64,000 nucleotides of DNA from Kwoniella bestiolae CBS 10118 (GCF_000512585.2 NC_089241.1:930001-994000); one strand, 5' to 3'; positions 11,850 through 24,800 are shown, counted from the first letter of the stretch. Numbers and translations: made by a program. The notes: generated by a model not told the origin, from the sequence alone.

Positions 11850-12403
11850 TTAATTGGAGTACGAAGGCTTGTTCGATCCTCCGATAAAGTTATAAAGCAA
11901 AGCCTGTTTATTTTGCTTACTCATTTCTTCAAGAGACCCAAAGTTCATCCAATCTTTTCCGATGCCATAGAAGTCGAGCCAATTTTGAAGGTCATTCTCA
12001 GACGGATTTTTTCTAGCACGTTCAAGTCCAACGCACATTTCTACAGTGAAAACGTTGAAAAGGCCCTAACCCTGCAGCTCCGGTACACCTTTGGCCAAGC
12101 GAACTCACGTTGTGCGTAGGCGATTTCCAGGGACTGATATCTCCCTCTAGATTTGGGAGTGGCAGAGCCCATTTGGAGAACTTTAGAAGGACTCGGTTCA
12201 TCTCCGATGCAAGTGTTCGCGTTAGCACGGTAGCTTTCCCTTCCCCAGGAGTAGAACGAGGAAAAAGAAGATGGACGACTCACTCGAACATTGACCTGTT
12301 CAACGAAATTCCCAAACTCCTCACCAGTCGTATACCGCAGCACTTGCACATCCTCCCCACGACCTCTTGTGTAACTTGATTGACGATGAGCTCGAGCTCT
12401 CAT
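11850..12403 (-). pseudogene. unknown family, member A3: 5'-truncated C-module relic
   Basis: Three exon-like segments on the minus strand: 12403-12284, 12201-12109 and 12040-11850. They are separated by introns with GTGAGT donors; the first has branch CTAAC. The segments line up in order with the last exons of the gene at 29503. EFGNFVEQVNVR matches EYNTFVDQVHIK, and MNRVLLKFSKWALPLPNLEG matches MNKVLLAAGRWAHPVPTLKG. The next part matches until a run of six A (minus strand; plus 12007-12012). There the frame must change to continue as NDLQNWLDFYGI and KQALLYNFIGG. The N-module and most of the coil are missing. It is most simply a truncated, frameshifted copy, although its splice sites are still sound. 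Confidence 0.6.
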
Positions 12404-12976
12404 CTAGTAAGTGACCTTACAGACACAAAATATTAAGCAGTCAATACATCACAGCGGCGTCTTCATTCGTTTCGGGAATACATCAGTCAGTCTGAGCCAT
12501 CATTCATGTCTTCCCTGCGAGTGGGGAAAATCGGGTCTAATCCTTTATATTGCTTCAGATGAATCTGACTCAGAATCCTTTTGTTCGGGGATAGGTGGAC
12601 CTCGAATGCGTCGTCGATCTTACCTTACTTGTACATCAGGTGCAAAGCAGACAGGTGGCTGCGTTTGCTGTGCTGATCCAAGTGGTAAAAGTGCCACTAT
12701 TGATGAAAAGTAAACACTCAACACTGTGCTATGGTGACTGACGCGTGCACGTACCTTACTCGTAGTTGGCAATTGACTTTTTCACCTCGACCAATGACTT
12801 CTTTCTCACCACTTGATCAGTATTTCAGTACAATACATAACATACATACCGACGAGAGAGGAAAGAACACATCTACCATCAGAGTGGGCGAAGCAAGAAA
12901 CCTACACATACTCGATGGTGTTTCGCCGACCATAACCTCCCTCCCTAATACATTCACCTAACTACACTCGTCAACA
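12404..12976. other. intergenic region, probable ERD1 promoter
   Basis: No supported gene. A plus-strand frame across 12411-12713 is Cys-rich near its end but has no ATG start and no known domain. Confidence 0.45.
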
Positions 12977-15037
12977 ATGGATATCGACTCCCCCCCATCC
13001 CCATTCAACCCCGACGTAACTCAAAACTCCCCCCACAAGCACCTAGAACTACCAGGCTTCTCATCCAGCTTCCCCCTCCCATTCCGAGTCCTATTCCTCA
13101 TCGGTCTCGCCCAGCTCCTCTGGGCGGTCAACCTCCATGTATTGCATGTACTGGGATTGGATATCAGTTGGATCCTTGATCTGCGGGATGATCATGATCC
13201 GGATCCACCTCCCGTAGGAGAGGAAGGGGAGATAGAACTGAGTGTACCTGGTCCCAAGGGGACGATGACAATATCGCTGGATGACGAGTTGGAGCCTGAC
13301 ACGCCCATCCGAGCTAGACAAAGCGAGAGGATCGTTCGACCACCATCAAATAAATTACATGGACCGGTGTATAAGCTTTTCATGCTTTATGGTGCATGGT
13401 GTGGGAGCGGATGGGTTATCTTTAGACTGTTGAGTAATGGGGTGGAAGATGAGATGGAGAGGTGGAGGGTCATTCCTGGGTTGTTGTGGTTGGGTATACT
13501 GGCGGGGGTGTTTGTTCCGTGGAGAGGAGTTGGAGAGAGGGAGAGAGCCGGTTTGAGGAGGTAAGTCAGAGTCACGCCTTCTATACATTACAAAACATCC
13601 ATACATCATAGCTGTTGCATCCGTTTACTGCTTTTTGAGGTGCAGAATCTATGAACAATTCACATGTAGGCGAGGAACATCACTAATTCCCAGCTTTAAA
13701 ATAGAGCTTTAAAACGTATCCTCCTCCCCCCACTCAACGCACCGATATTCTTCTGCGACGTGATCCTAGCGGATATCCTCACATCCTTCGCCAAAGTACT
13801 AGGTGATATGTGGATCTCAGCTTGTCAGATATGGTTGGGGGAGATCACGCATGGGAGAGTGGGGAGGAGCGGATGGGCTGGGTGGATCACGTTGGGTATG
13901 GTCAGGTGAGTTTGATTTGGGCGATGGGACTGGGGCGTCATTTGCTTGGCGTCAGATCTACGTCTAGTGCATCTGAGGAGAAATGGAAAGGCAGGGATAG
14001 CGAGTTTGGAGGTATGACAGACAATGGATCGGAACGATCACAACAATCACAATATTGGTTACGCCGGAAGCACAGCAGTCCAGAACTTCTTGCTAACCAC
14101 ATGACAACCTAGTCTCCCTTACATGCTACGTTTCCGCCAATGTCTCTTGGAATACTATCAATCCTCGTGGACGTCCTCCCGACCACTCGCCAACGCCCTC
14201 AAATATTTCTCAGCATTCCCCGTCATCTTCCTCTCCGCCGCACAGAAAACAGTCGTCAAGGAGATCGCCTCTCAGAAGGGAATAAGCGTCCAAGAGTTAG
14301 GAGAAATGCACGACAGGTGGTTCGGCGAACATCGATTGTTCAGATTATGGCTTCTGGCCGTATGTGTGAATTCGATGTTCTCCTTCTACTGGGATGTAGA
14401 GATGGATTGGGGATTGGCACTGTGCGAGGTGGATACGTGGTTAGGTCCCAGGGGAGGTCGGAAGGAAGCTGCTCTGGGATTGTTGGGTAGTCCTCATCTG
14501 GGTGGCGGGAGAGGTAGTAGTATAAGGAGAGGAAGTAATGATGGGTTTTTTGGACGGATTAAGAAGATATGGTCCGGGAGAAATACCAGTCCGATAAACC
14601 ACCAGAGATCACCTTGTCCCACGCCTAATCCCACTTTCTCACCTGAACGGGAATCGTCTTCGTCAAGATCTTCCCTCTCGCCACCATTATCTACCGCACG
14701 ATCCCTCTTCGCCTTTGGTCTTAGACCGATCCTCCTATTACCTGATCCATTGGTGTACCACCTCTTCGCGCTGATAGATCTAGTCTTGAGGTTTACTTGG
14801 TCCTTGAAGCTGAGTAGTCATTTACATACGATTAGTGAGATTGAGAGTGGGGTGTTCATGATGGAAGCTCTTGAGTTGATTAGAAGGTGGATGTGGGTGT
14901 TTATAAGGATAGAATGGGAGGCGGTCAAGATGGGTGAGATTGCTAGGTTTGGTAGATCGGGGACGGGGGTGAACGGGAATGGGAGTGGGAATGGCGGGGC
15001 AAGTACGTTGTGGGAAGATAAGGATGAGGATAGATAG
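12977..15037 (+). CDS. ERD1: EXS-domain membrane protein, Erd1 family
   Basis: Three exons, 12977-13560, 13705-13905 and 14113-15037, give 569 residues in a continuous frame. Several membrane segments are visible: VLFLIGLAQLLWAVNLHVLHVL near the N-terminus, LFMLYGAWCGSGWVIFRLL, and VIPGLLWLGILAGVFVPW. The EXS signature is split over exons 2 and 3: PIFFCDVILADILTSF, PYMLRFRQCLLEYY, LANALKYFSAFPV and LWLLAVCVNSMFSFYWDVEMDWGL. A Ser-rich insert of about 60 residues (near 14520-14700) precedes the last membrane segments and makes the protein longer than yeast Erd1. Erd1 retains ER residents and recycles Golgi glycosyltransferases, with a role in Golgi phosphate handling. That function is carried over from the family. 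Confidence 0.88.
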
Positions 15038-15322
15038 AGGGTTGGACGAGGTGGTGTGCTGCTACTTTCCCGGAAGGTTAGGTGGACATCACACTTTTTG
15101 CATATATCAATATTCTCTTTCTCGCATGATAGATAGATTTCTGGTAGTCATTTAATGATCTCATTGGTACTGATTTGCATGAATGCTATACAACATAGAT
15201 GGTGATATGCTTATGTGACTGAAAACAATGGCTTCTTGTATCGAAACAGCCTTTGCTTCATCCCGGAGCTACGCTGTTACAAGGGAAGAGATCCAAGAGG
15301 ATCCGAGATCGATGGATTTACG

Positions 15323-15772
15323 CTACCACTTCCTGCCGAATGCTTTCTGCGATAGTGGAACGAGCTATTAGCCATCAGACCTTCTTGAGCCTGATAAATG
15401 TTATACTAGCTAAACACATTATGAAGACTCACTTGCACACACTCTCTGAACGCTCTAAATTCCTCCTCGCACATCGATTTGGACACTTCCTGATACGATT
15501 TACCAACGCATTTTCCGTATGCCAAGGACTGAAATCGAGAGCAGGTATTAGCATTAGAGACCAGGAAGTTCCCCCCATTTACTCCTTCCAGTCCGTTTGA
15601 AGGATATATGAGACCGTTAGGCATGCATAACACAAAAACAGGTCCTGCATGATGTCAAGGGTCCCGACGGACCTTCGATGTGAGAATCACTCACCTGGGC
15701 TGAGCAAGATTTCGAGGCTTTTGCCAATGTTTTCAATGGCGCTTTATCCTTGAATGTCGCCCTCGCTGGCAT
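15323..15772 (-). CDS. twin CX9C mitochondrial protein, NDUFAF8-like
   Basis: Three small exons on the minus strand: 15772-15695, 15528-15433 and 15346-15323. They encode only 65 residues. The protein has two CX9C motifs: C-SAQSLAYGK-C, which spans the first splice junction, and C-EEEFRAFRE-C. This is the pattern of intermembrane-space proteins oxidised by Mia40. Spacing, AYGKCV and the FRAFREC segment resemble human NDUFAF8, an assembly factor of respiratory complex I. Yeast lacks complex I, but most basidiomycetes have it, so the role is plausible. Orthology rests on a short protein and is moderate. The exons are short and easily missed by gene finders. Confidence 0.78.
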
Positions 15773-16336
15773 TTTGCGGTTGAGGCGAGACGATTGGCTC
15801 GTACGGCGGGGTAGAAGATGCTGCTCTGTAGGAGTAATTTATGTCTCTGGGAGATGACAAGCATGGAATGGATTGATTCCAAGAGGATCAAGATGGATCT
15901 TCTCCGATCGTATAGAGTGGAGGATGATAGAAGCAGGATAAAACTTAAATACGACTCCCATTTATCTTTTAACACCATGTCGTTCGTGATGATGCTGAGT
16001 GAACTGGTACTACGGTAATATGGTAATACTACTATGGTTACCAAGCAATGAATCCATTCAGTCAACAGTCTTATTCATCGCATCAACTCACCAGGTGCAA
16101 TCATCATAGAAGTCTACATCATCATCATCAACCAGCACAAGAACAGAACAGAACAGGAAAGACGGATAGTACGCAAGCTCAAAGTCCCAAGAAACGTCAC
16201 TTGCGTCCAATCTTACCCCACACAATACAATCCCACTCAACTCATTCAATTGACGTTTGGACCTCCTCTTCACTTTCGACGTGACGAACTTATCATCAAC
16301 TCTTCCAAGTCTTCATAAGCTACCGATTAGAACAAC
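15773..16336. other. divergent promoter region, CX9C gene / YPK1
   Basis: Lies between divergent starts. It holds a short CAT/ATC-rich microsatellite near 16110-16130. No gene is visible. Confidence 0.5.
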
Positions 16337-19133
16337 ATGTCCTGGAGAATAGGGAAGAGTGAGTATCTCATGCGCTCTCCGTCAAGTGTCGCGCAATATG
16401 CAGAATATGGGGTAAGACATATATGCTGTGTACATATGCTCCCATATTTTAATCTGCGAGTTCATTCTGACAAACTCATATGCTGACGGAAATGTTGGGA
16501 TGATAGAAATAAAAGATTCAGGATTCTTAGGATCAAAGCATCATCACTCCAACACCTCATCCACCGTCACTCCAAATGATATCTCACGTTCGACCACCCC
16601 AACACCGGGCAACCCCCACCCAGATGAGGTTGCCAGGCCGCCAGTGGCCAAGTCTGGTATGCTGAAAATCAGGGTGACAGCTGCCAAGGGATTGAATCTA
16701 CCACAGGGAGGTGAGTGGTGTCGTCTTCATTTACATTCGTTAGACACCAGAAATAGATTCCAAGGCATTTGCTGTGTGAACTTCAAAAACAGAAGGCGAA
16801 TTATAGGATGTCATGAATTTTCAGCTGATAAATCCGTCTTACCGCTCACAGTCGCAGTCCCAGCACCTATCCAAGCAGCTCTCTCCTCACCTACCGCCTC
16901 CTCTCCCCGAGTTCCCACAAACCTCAAATCGAACAACCGCGATTCCCTCCAACGAAAACAGGTATGGTGGTTACCCTACGTCGTCCTGGAATTCGACAAG
17001 AACGAAGTCCTCGTTGATGCCTTGGGAGGAGACTTGTCATCCCCCGTATGGATGTATTCTGCTACGTTCGATGTGTCGCGGATCTCGGAATTATCAATCA
17101 CCGCGTATCTGAGAACTACCCAGCCTCATCAGGATCAGGATGCCTCGAAGAAGAACGGGGAGGAGGAGGGAGATGATATGGGTAATAGCGATTTGTGTTT
17201 GGGTGGGGTTAGGTTCACTCCTGATTTGGATGCTAATGTGAGTGTCTCTACTATTTACAATCTACCATCTTCCACTTCATGATAATAGTGGAGACTGCCC
17301 TTTTGTGTTATAATGAGCGGTATCAATGGACACTGATGGATCTACGCTGTCTATAGAAAACAACCGATGAATGGATAAACGTTTCTGGTGGTACTGGTGC
17401 TTTCCACGTACAAGTGTCGTTCAAACCTCAACAGGTGAGCTACCAAAGCGACACGGGAGTATCTGTCACACGGATGTAGCTCATATGTCATGTTTTTATC
17501 AGGGCCAACCATTGACTATTGACAGTTTCGAGTTGCTCAAAGTTATCGGTAAAGGATCTTTCGGAAAGGTGAGTGCTGCATTCTCGGTACTATCCAGGGA
17601 AAGAATGTGGGAGAATTGACGGTTGTACCCTTTGTAACAGGTGATGCAAGTAAGGAAAAGAGACACATTACGAATTTACGCCCTCAAAACCATCCGAAAA
17701 GCCCACATCGTCTCAAGATCGGAAGTAACCCATACCCTTGCAGAACGAACCGTCTTGGCTCAAGTTAATTGTCCTTTCATCGTACCTCTGAAATTCTCTT
17801 TCCAATCTACCGAGAAGCTTTATTTGGTATTGGCGTTCGTGAATGGTGGAGAATTATTCCATCATTTGCAAAGGGAAGGGAAGTTTAACGAGACGAGATC
17901 GAGGTTCTATGCTGCAGAATTGCTATTGGCTTTGGAACATTTACATGGATTCAATGTGATTTACCGGTAAGTAATAACGGTTTGATTCTCATTCTCCCGC
18001 AAGGTATCTATACGTGTTGGGCGGATGACAATGATAGCTAGTTCATCCATCTCGATGTGCGTGGTACGAAAGCTAACACGATGTGCAACCTTCGCAGAGA
18101 TCTGAAACCCGAGAACATCCTTTTGGACTACTCTGGTAATATCGCTTTGTGCGATTTCGGCTTGTGTAAACTCAACATGTCCGCCTCTGACACTACGAAT
18201 AGTGAGTTAGGTGACCAACTTGTGGAGAAGATACTGGCTACTGCTAACACCTGGCATTCTTTCAATAGCTTTCTGTGGAACTCCTGAATAGTGAGCTGGG
18301 ATCTCTTGATATTATTACTTTAAGACCATGAAGCTGACAGGAGCTATTTGGGTCCTAGTCTTGCTCCTGAATTGCTCTCCGGCCACGGCTATACCAAATG
18401 TGTCGATTGGTGGACTCTTGGTGTATTATTATATGAAATGGTGAGTCGATCTTTCAGATACTACTACAGCTTGAAGAGTCAAAAAACCTCGCATCCATAC
18501 CATTCTCTGCATATTGTATCTCGGGGGATGCTAAAATCAATTACTCTTCATGATTAGCTTACCGGTCTCCCCCCCTTCTACGACGAAAATACCAACGAAA
18601 TGTATCGAAAGATCTTGTCCGACCCACTTCGATTCCCCGATTCCATGGGATCGGAAGCGCGATCGTTGTTGACTCAGCTGTTGAACCGTGATCCAGCTAG
18701 AAGGTTGGGTGTGAATGGTGCTCAGGAGATCAAGGACCATCCATTCTTCGCTAGACATATCAAGTTCCAGAAATTGTGGAATAAACAGATCCAACCGCCT
18801 TTCAAGCCTGCTGTGGTGAGTGCGGTTGTGTTTCACACTTATATACAGAAGGAGGTATGCTGAGATGAGGTCGTGTCCGCTGGTATAGGCAAGTGCGATC
18901 GATACTTCCAACTTTGACGAGGAGTTCACATCTGAAGTACCCCTCGATTCGGTTGTGGATGATTCACACTTGTCGCAGACTGTACAACAGCAATTGTGAG
19001 TCTATGTCGACGTTGTACTTTGTGCCGTTGCATAACACTGTAAGTGTGTATTGAGCTGATGATGGTCGATCATCGCAGTGAGGGATTCTCGTGGAGTGTA
19101 TCGCCTCTCGGTGAATCCGTCGGACGATATTAG
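16337..19133 (+). CDS. YPK1: AGC-family serine/threonine kinase, Ypk1/SGK type
   Basis: Twelve exons: 16337-16358, 16507-16710, 16825-17237, 17357-17434, 17503-17568, 17641-17966, 18098-18201, 18269-18290, 18359-18440, 18558-18815, 18889-18995 and 19079-19133. They give 578 residues. The N-terminal third is a C2-like region (LKIRVTAAKGLNLPQG to GAFHVQVSFKPQQ). The kinase follows: glycine loop IGKGSFGKV, catalytic lysine in YALKTIRK, RDLKPEN, DFGLCKL, activation loop TFCGTPEYLAPE with the PDK1-site threonine, and VDWWTLGVLLYEM. The AGC tail ends in a hydrophobic motif FEGFSW, the TORC2-site type. Ypk1 regulates sphingolipid synthesis and membrane stress downstream of TORC2 and Pkh kinases. One exon of 22 bases encodes the activation-loop core. 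Confidence 0.95.
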
Positions 19134-19791
19134 GTGGTGTGGTAGGATCGTGAGATATCACTAAATGACATGGTTTGTTAGACGAAGTGACACCACCGCC
19201 AACGAGCATTTGAATAAGATCTTCCGAGATCTTGTATACCACATCTTGATACCTCTTCTTTTGCTTCTGTGTTTTTGCACCTCATTCATTCTTTTTGCTG
19301 TCTTTGACCTTTGGTGCCATTCTTGTTTATATGAAATTATATCACTAGTAGAAAAATAGCTCTGGCTGGAAGATGTATTTGTGTCTCTCTCTTACTAGTG
19401 GTTCTAGATATAAGCCTTATCACGAGCTGTAAACGTGTCTCTCTCTGCTTTCTTGCGATTGCCCAGCTCGCATAGATAAGGTGTAGTAGGTATGCATAGG
19501 TTCAAGACGGATGATAGAAAGCAACGAGCGGCTCCTCCGGTATTCGCCGGATCGACCAACCGACCAAAAATGCGATCGGACATCCCGGACCGGGCGGGGG
19601 ACAAGAGAACGGATATATATCGTCTGAGTGAAATGCATAGAGAGTGTAATTGTTGGTTCTACTTTTACATGGAAATACGAATCATACCTTGTTGTCTATA
19701 CTGAAATCAGGTCATATAACTGTATATACCACCCCGATATCAACTGTCAATAACCACTAGATCAGGTCAAAGAAAGGAAGAATACATAAAA
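19134..19791. other. intergenic region, promoter of the polyol dehydrogenase
   Basis: No gene is seen. A GC-rich patch at about 19525-19610 ends in GGGCGGGGG, which is noted separately. The rest is unremarkable. Confidence 0.5.
19601..19610 (+). promoter_or_regulatory. GC box, possible Mig1/CreA-type site
   Basis: The sequence CGGGCGGGGG lies about 185 bases before the start codon of the polyol dehydrogenase. It contains GCGGGG, which fits the zinc-finger repressor consensus SYGGRG that mediates glucose repression in fungi. A site this short is weak evidence without conservation. Confidence 0.3.
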
Positions 19792-21499
19792 ATGTCTTTG
19801 GAAGGTAAAACATCGCAGACTGCTATTGTGTGTCACGACGGGAATGACCTGAGGACGGTGAGTTGTAGTCTCTCACTGAGGCGCAAGGTGGAAGAATGGG
19901 GGTAGTGGGCAGGGTGCTGAGCGAAGTGCGAGAGAGTAGTACGCATCTGGCAGGGGATGTGCAGTAGACGACCTGATAGACCTGTCGCGATCGTCGTTGT
20001 GGCGATGGGACGGAGCTCCTCTTCCGTGAGACTGTCGGGAGTGGGTGAGAAAGGCGATATCATCTTGGGATTTAGGCTGATCATATTGATGAATCCACGC
20101 TTGTAGGAACAACGAGAGATCCCTCAGCCTAAAGATGGAGAAGTTCAGATTCAAGTTGCCGTCACTGGATTATGTGGATCCGATCGTGAGTCACTCTACC
20201 AGCGAGATACCTCCTCCCCATCTCCCATTCGTATCTGTATCCCGATGACACAAGGTGTACACTCATTCTGATATACTTGTTCGCCATGATTAGTCCACTA
20301 CTACCTTCACGGTGCCAACGGGATATTCAAAATCCGCGAACCGCTCGTCCTAGGGCACGAAGCAGGCGGTATAATCTCCGCCGTCGGACCCAATGTGAAC
20401 TCCGCCTTCGGCCTGAAAGTAGGCGATAAAGTAGCTATGGAAGTGGGTGTTTCATGTAAGAGCTGTAAGAACTGCAGGAAGGGAAGGTACAACCTCTGTA
20501 AGAATATGAGGTTCGCCAGTTCTGCCAAGACTTTCCCGCATTTGGATGGAACGTTGAGGGAGGTCATGACTTGGCCTGCGGAGTTGGTTTACAAGTGAGT
20601 GGGCGGTCATGCTCCGTATCTGATCCAAAAGCTAACACCCTACTCCACCCCACAGACTCCCACCATCCCTCGACCTAGCCCTCGCAGCCCTCGCCGAACC
20701 CCTCTCAGTCGTCCTGCACGCCTGGCGCCGAGCAAACCTCCAGCCAGGTGCCAAAGTCCTCGTGATTGGTACCGGTGCCGTCGGATTGCTAGCCTGTGCC
20801 CTCGCAAGAGCATCAGGATCCACAACAGTCGTAGCAGTAGATATCGAGCAGGGTAAACTCGATTTCGCCCAACAGCAAAATTGGACGACAGGGACGTTCT
20901 GTCTCCCCCGGGGACCTAGGGTATCGGGCCTGGAGGCTTTGGAGGCTGCTGAGAAATCTTGGAAAGCCCTCAAAGAGAGTGATGCGGTCCAGTCAGTCGA
21001 GGGGTTGGAAGATGGTTTCGATGCGGTGTTTGAATGTACGGGTGTGGAAAGCTGTATGCAGATGGCTCCTATGGTGGGTGGTTCTGGTTTACAAATTACT
21101 CAGTGTTGGGGACGAAAGCTCTACTATGAGGAAATTTAAACAAACAATGATATCACATCGCAAAGACATCTCGCTGACGCTCGTTAATAGGCCGCAGCAA
21201 TAGGTACCAAAGTCCTCTACGTAGGCATGGGCACCAAAGTCCTCTCCCTCCCCTGTGGACCCTCCCTCCTCTCCGAAGTAGACCTAATCGGAGTATTCAG
21301 ATACGCCAACACCTACCCCGATGCCCTCGCGTTATTGGCGTCTGGTAAATTGGGTGACGTGGGTGCTATGGCATCGCATTATTATCCACTCGAGAATGCA
21401 AAGGACGCGTTCGAGGATTTGAAGAGGGGTAGGGACGCTAATGGGAAGACTGTTATTAAGCCTATGGTGGGGAATTTGAAGTTGGTCGGGAAAGCGTAG
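19792..21499 (+). CDS. zinc-dependent polyol (sorbitol/xylitol) dehydrogenase
   Basis: Five exons, 19792-19857, 20107-20185, 20294-20594, 20656-21073 and 21191-21499, give 390 residues. It is a medium-chain zinc dehydrogenase. TGLCGSDLHYY carries a catalytic zinc cysteine, and GHEAGG follows in the usual place. A structural zinc loop contains four cysteines (C-KS-C-KN-C then C after NL). The nucleotide fold has the glycine motif VIGTGAVGLL. The residue after the nucleotide sheet is Asp in VVAVDIE, which favours NAD. Such enzymes oxidise sorbitol, xylitol or related polyols to keto-sugars. The exact substrate cannot be read from sequence. Clustering with phosphofructokinase is probably chance. 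Confidence 0.9.
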
Positions 21500-21891
21500 G
21501 AAGTTGGCGTCTTATCGGATTATGTAGCCTTGGTAGTTGTTACTTGATACTCGTTTTGATCTCGATCTCGGATGTTATTTGTCATGTTACCTGACTTGTT
21601 TCACGGTAGCTTTGATGCGCAACTCGTCGAACTGCAGAAGATGTGAGAACAAACTTCAAGCGATGACGCAATAATAATGTTACCACACTTATCCAAACGT
21701 CTATGCATGAGTCAATAGTTTCAAACGATTTACTAATTCACTACATACTGATCTTATCGACCCTACCAAACGATTCCGAGAGTTGTGATTATATTCAACT
21801 TCAATGACTTCTTCCTTTATAGTTTCAACCACGACCGATACCTTTCCAGGCAATCCTACATCGATAGACTGCTAAACGACCCTCGGTGCAC
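21500..21891. other. convergent intergenic region
   Basis: Between convergent ends of the dehydrogenase and phosphofructokinase. No gene is visible. Confidence 0.55.
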
Positions 21892-24800
21892 CTATGAAGA
21901 CACCAATCCCTGTCTTCCACCCATGATCTCCGCCAATCTCTTGATATCAGACCACCACTCGTCTTTCCCCCTCCTCAATTTCATATCCGTATGCTTCAAC
22001 ACCTCCTCCATAGTGGCATACACAATCTTGCTCCCCCTGATCGCAATCATCGTAGCGGTCTCAGTCGAGTAGGCAGGTTTCTTGTGCTTAGATCCACTTC
22101 GGTGGGATGATTGCGAGTTGGGTGTGGCGTGTTTCTCGAGGAATTGCATACATCTCAAAGCCAATCTTGCAGCTCGAGTTCGGTCCATGGGAGAGGGGGT
22201 TCCTCCTTGGAGGGTATGACCTAGCGAGGCGGATCGGGCGTCGAAGAGCTCTTTACCTTCTTCTTTGAAGATCTTGGTGAGCACTTCGGTGGTGTAGATA
22301 GAGGAGGATTTCTCGGATCTAAGCGAAAACAGTTATCAGTTCAGATTTCAAACCCCCTATATAGGTCATAGGCTGTCAAATGGATGGAACGTTTACTCAC
22401 TTGATTACCAATCGACCTTCACTCTTACCCTTAGCATCTAATGAGTATCTCTTGGTCAAGAATTCTACGTCTTCCTGCAGGAGTTTGAGCGAGATACCGT
22501 CCTCAGGAGTGTACACAAGTACAGCACCCACCTGAATGATTCAAGCGTCAGCTTCTTCACTTCCATTTAAATGCAGAAAACATTGCCCATACTCACAGCT
22601 AAGGCACCCATAGTAGCGAGATAACCGCTCATACCACCCTGAGTCTCCACAACGAACACTCTGTTCCTACTCGCCGAAGCGGATTGTCTAATAGCATCAC
22701 AAGCATCTACCAGAGCATTGAGGGAAGTGTCACTTCCCAAAGAGAAGTCCGTCATAGGTACGTTGTTGGAGATGGTGGCTGGTAAGTGGACCATGGGGAT
22801 TTGGAAGCTTGGGTAATTGGCTCGGTTCTGCTCGAGAATCATGAGAGAATGGAAGGCTTCAAATCCACCAATGACTAACAACCCATCCAACGCATGTCTT
22901 TGGAATCCTGCTGCAACACTACCGAGATCAACACTGGGCAATGTTCGGTTGGTACCCAATTCTGATCCACCCCGAGTAGTCCAAGTGTCTACTCTCAACC
23001 ATGAGAGCTCGGAGACATTATCGTCGAGAAGACCTTCAAAACCGTTGTAGATGGCTACAGGGGTGTGACCTCGATTATGACAGAATCGTACGGCTTGTCG
23101 AGTGGCGGCGTTCATACCTCCCGCAGGAGCTCCGACGTGGACTATACCGATTCGGAGTCTCTTATCCTTGGGTGCTTCTTCGTTGACAGCGAGCGAAGAA
23201 CTGATTTGGAAGGCTTGTAACATTTCTCGGAACTCGGAATCTCGGTGGCTCATAGCTTCAGCGAAGTTTCGGTTTTCGATGCACTTCGCAACGGCTTGAG
23301 TCTGAGAAGCAATGTCAGCAAAGCAAAGACGATGCGGAAGCAAAGATGGTACTCACTTCGGCGACAGCCTCGAGAAGAGGTACTCTGGTGATCTTATTCT
23401 CTTGGGTACCAATCATGTATGAAGGAGTTTCAGGAGTAGCTTCGAGAAGCGCTTGAACGGCTTGTACACCTTGGAGGGTGGGCTATTGTGTGGTAGGATA
23501 GGATATCAGCTACTTTGGCTGCAATTTCCGATTCATTGAGCAGGACGCTGACTCACCAAAATTCTATCATAAGCACAAGGTCTTCCACCTCGTTGCGTGT
23601 GACCTAAAGTAGTAACTCTGGTATCCAGACCTAATCTATCCACCAAGATATCCTTGACATAATCAGGTTTGATAGGCTTCAAGTTCCTGTCTAGAGCACC
23701 TTCGGCAACAATGACAATAGACTTTCTTTTACCGACCTTTCGGTGGGATTGAAGTAAGTTACACATCTCAGTCTCCCAGTCGTCGGTCTCAGGAGGTGAT
23801 TCGGGAATGAAGATGAAATCTGCTCCCATCGCTACACCGGCAAGCAAAGCCAACCATCCACAGTGTCTACCCATAACTTCGATGACGAATGCTCGGGAAT
23901 GGGAAGAAGCGGTGGAGGCGATAGAATCGATAGATTCACAGATTCGGTGTAACGCGGTGGGGGCACCAATAGTGAGATCGGTCATGGACATGTCATTGCT
24001 GGTCATGATGTCAGCTTAGCCGTTGATTTGACGATGATCGAGAAGCTGAAAAACTCCTTCACTCACTCGATAGATCCGACAAGACCGACAATGTTCAAGT
24101 GTCTGTATGTTTCTGCTTGCTCCTCGTCGATTTTGCCTGCGATGGGTGCTTTGAGCTAAACAAGCGATCGCCAGAAACTGGCTAGCTCACCTGTAATAAG
24201 GAGCTCTTCCACGAGACTTGGCCATTCTCCTCTCAATTTGTCTGCACCGGTCAAAGAACCATCACCACCACAAACGGCCAAACAGTCGATACCATATTTG
24301 ATAAGGTTATGAGCGGCTTGAAGTCTTCCTGATCTTTCTCTGACTGTGTAAATGAGGAGGAAGTATATCAGCATATCGGTTTTATCTCAATGGTTATGCG
24401 GAGATTTGATACAATTGGTCCAGAATGTCGAGGGAATGATACTGGGGATGGAGTGTCATACAGTCATTCAGACAAGGACATGTTAAACTCACAAGAAGGG
24501 CATCTGGAAGATCCAATAAGGGTACCTCCCTCACCCAACCAACCTCTCACATCGTCCCATCCAACTCTGACTATATATCTCCCTTTGAGGGATTTACCCT
24601 TCTCATCCTCCTCATCAGCAATAACCATAGATTGTAATCCATGAGCCTGCATCTCTTCGACATCTCCCTCACCCGCACCATCTTTGAGTAACTCTCCGAA
24701 TCCGAAACTGAGCGGTGCGTTCGACAAAGGAGCGACCCCACTGGGATCAGTAAAGTTGACTCGGACCTTGTCCCGATCTTCTTCGGCTTGTTCGTTCAGT

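Noticed and set aside
12411..12713. Cys-containing plus-strand frame of 100 codons
   Set aside because: It lacks an ATG start and any domain, and lies where the ERD1 promoter must be.
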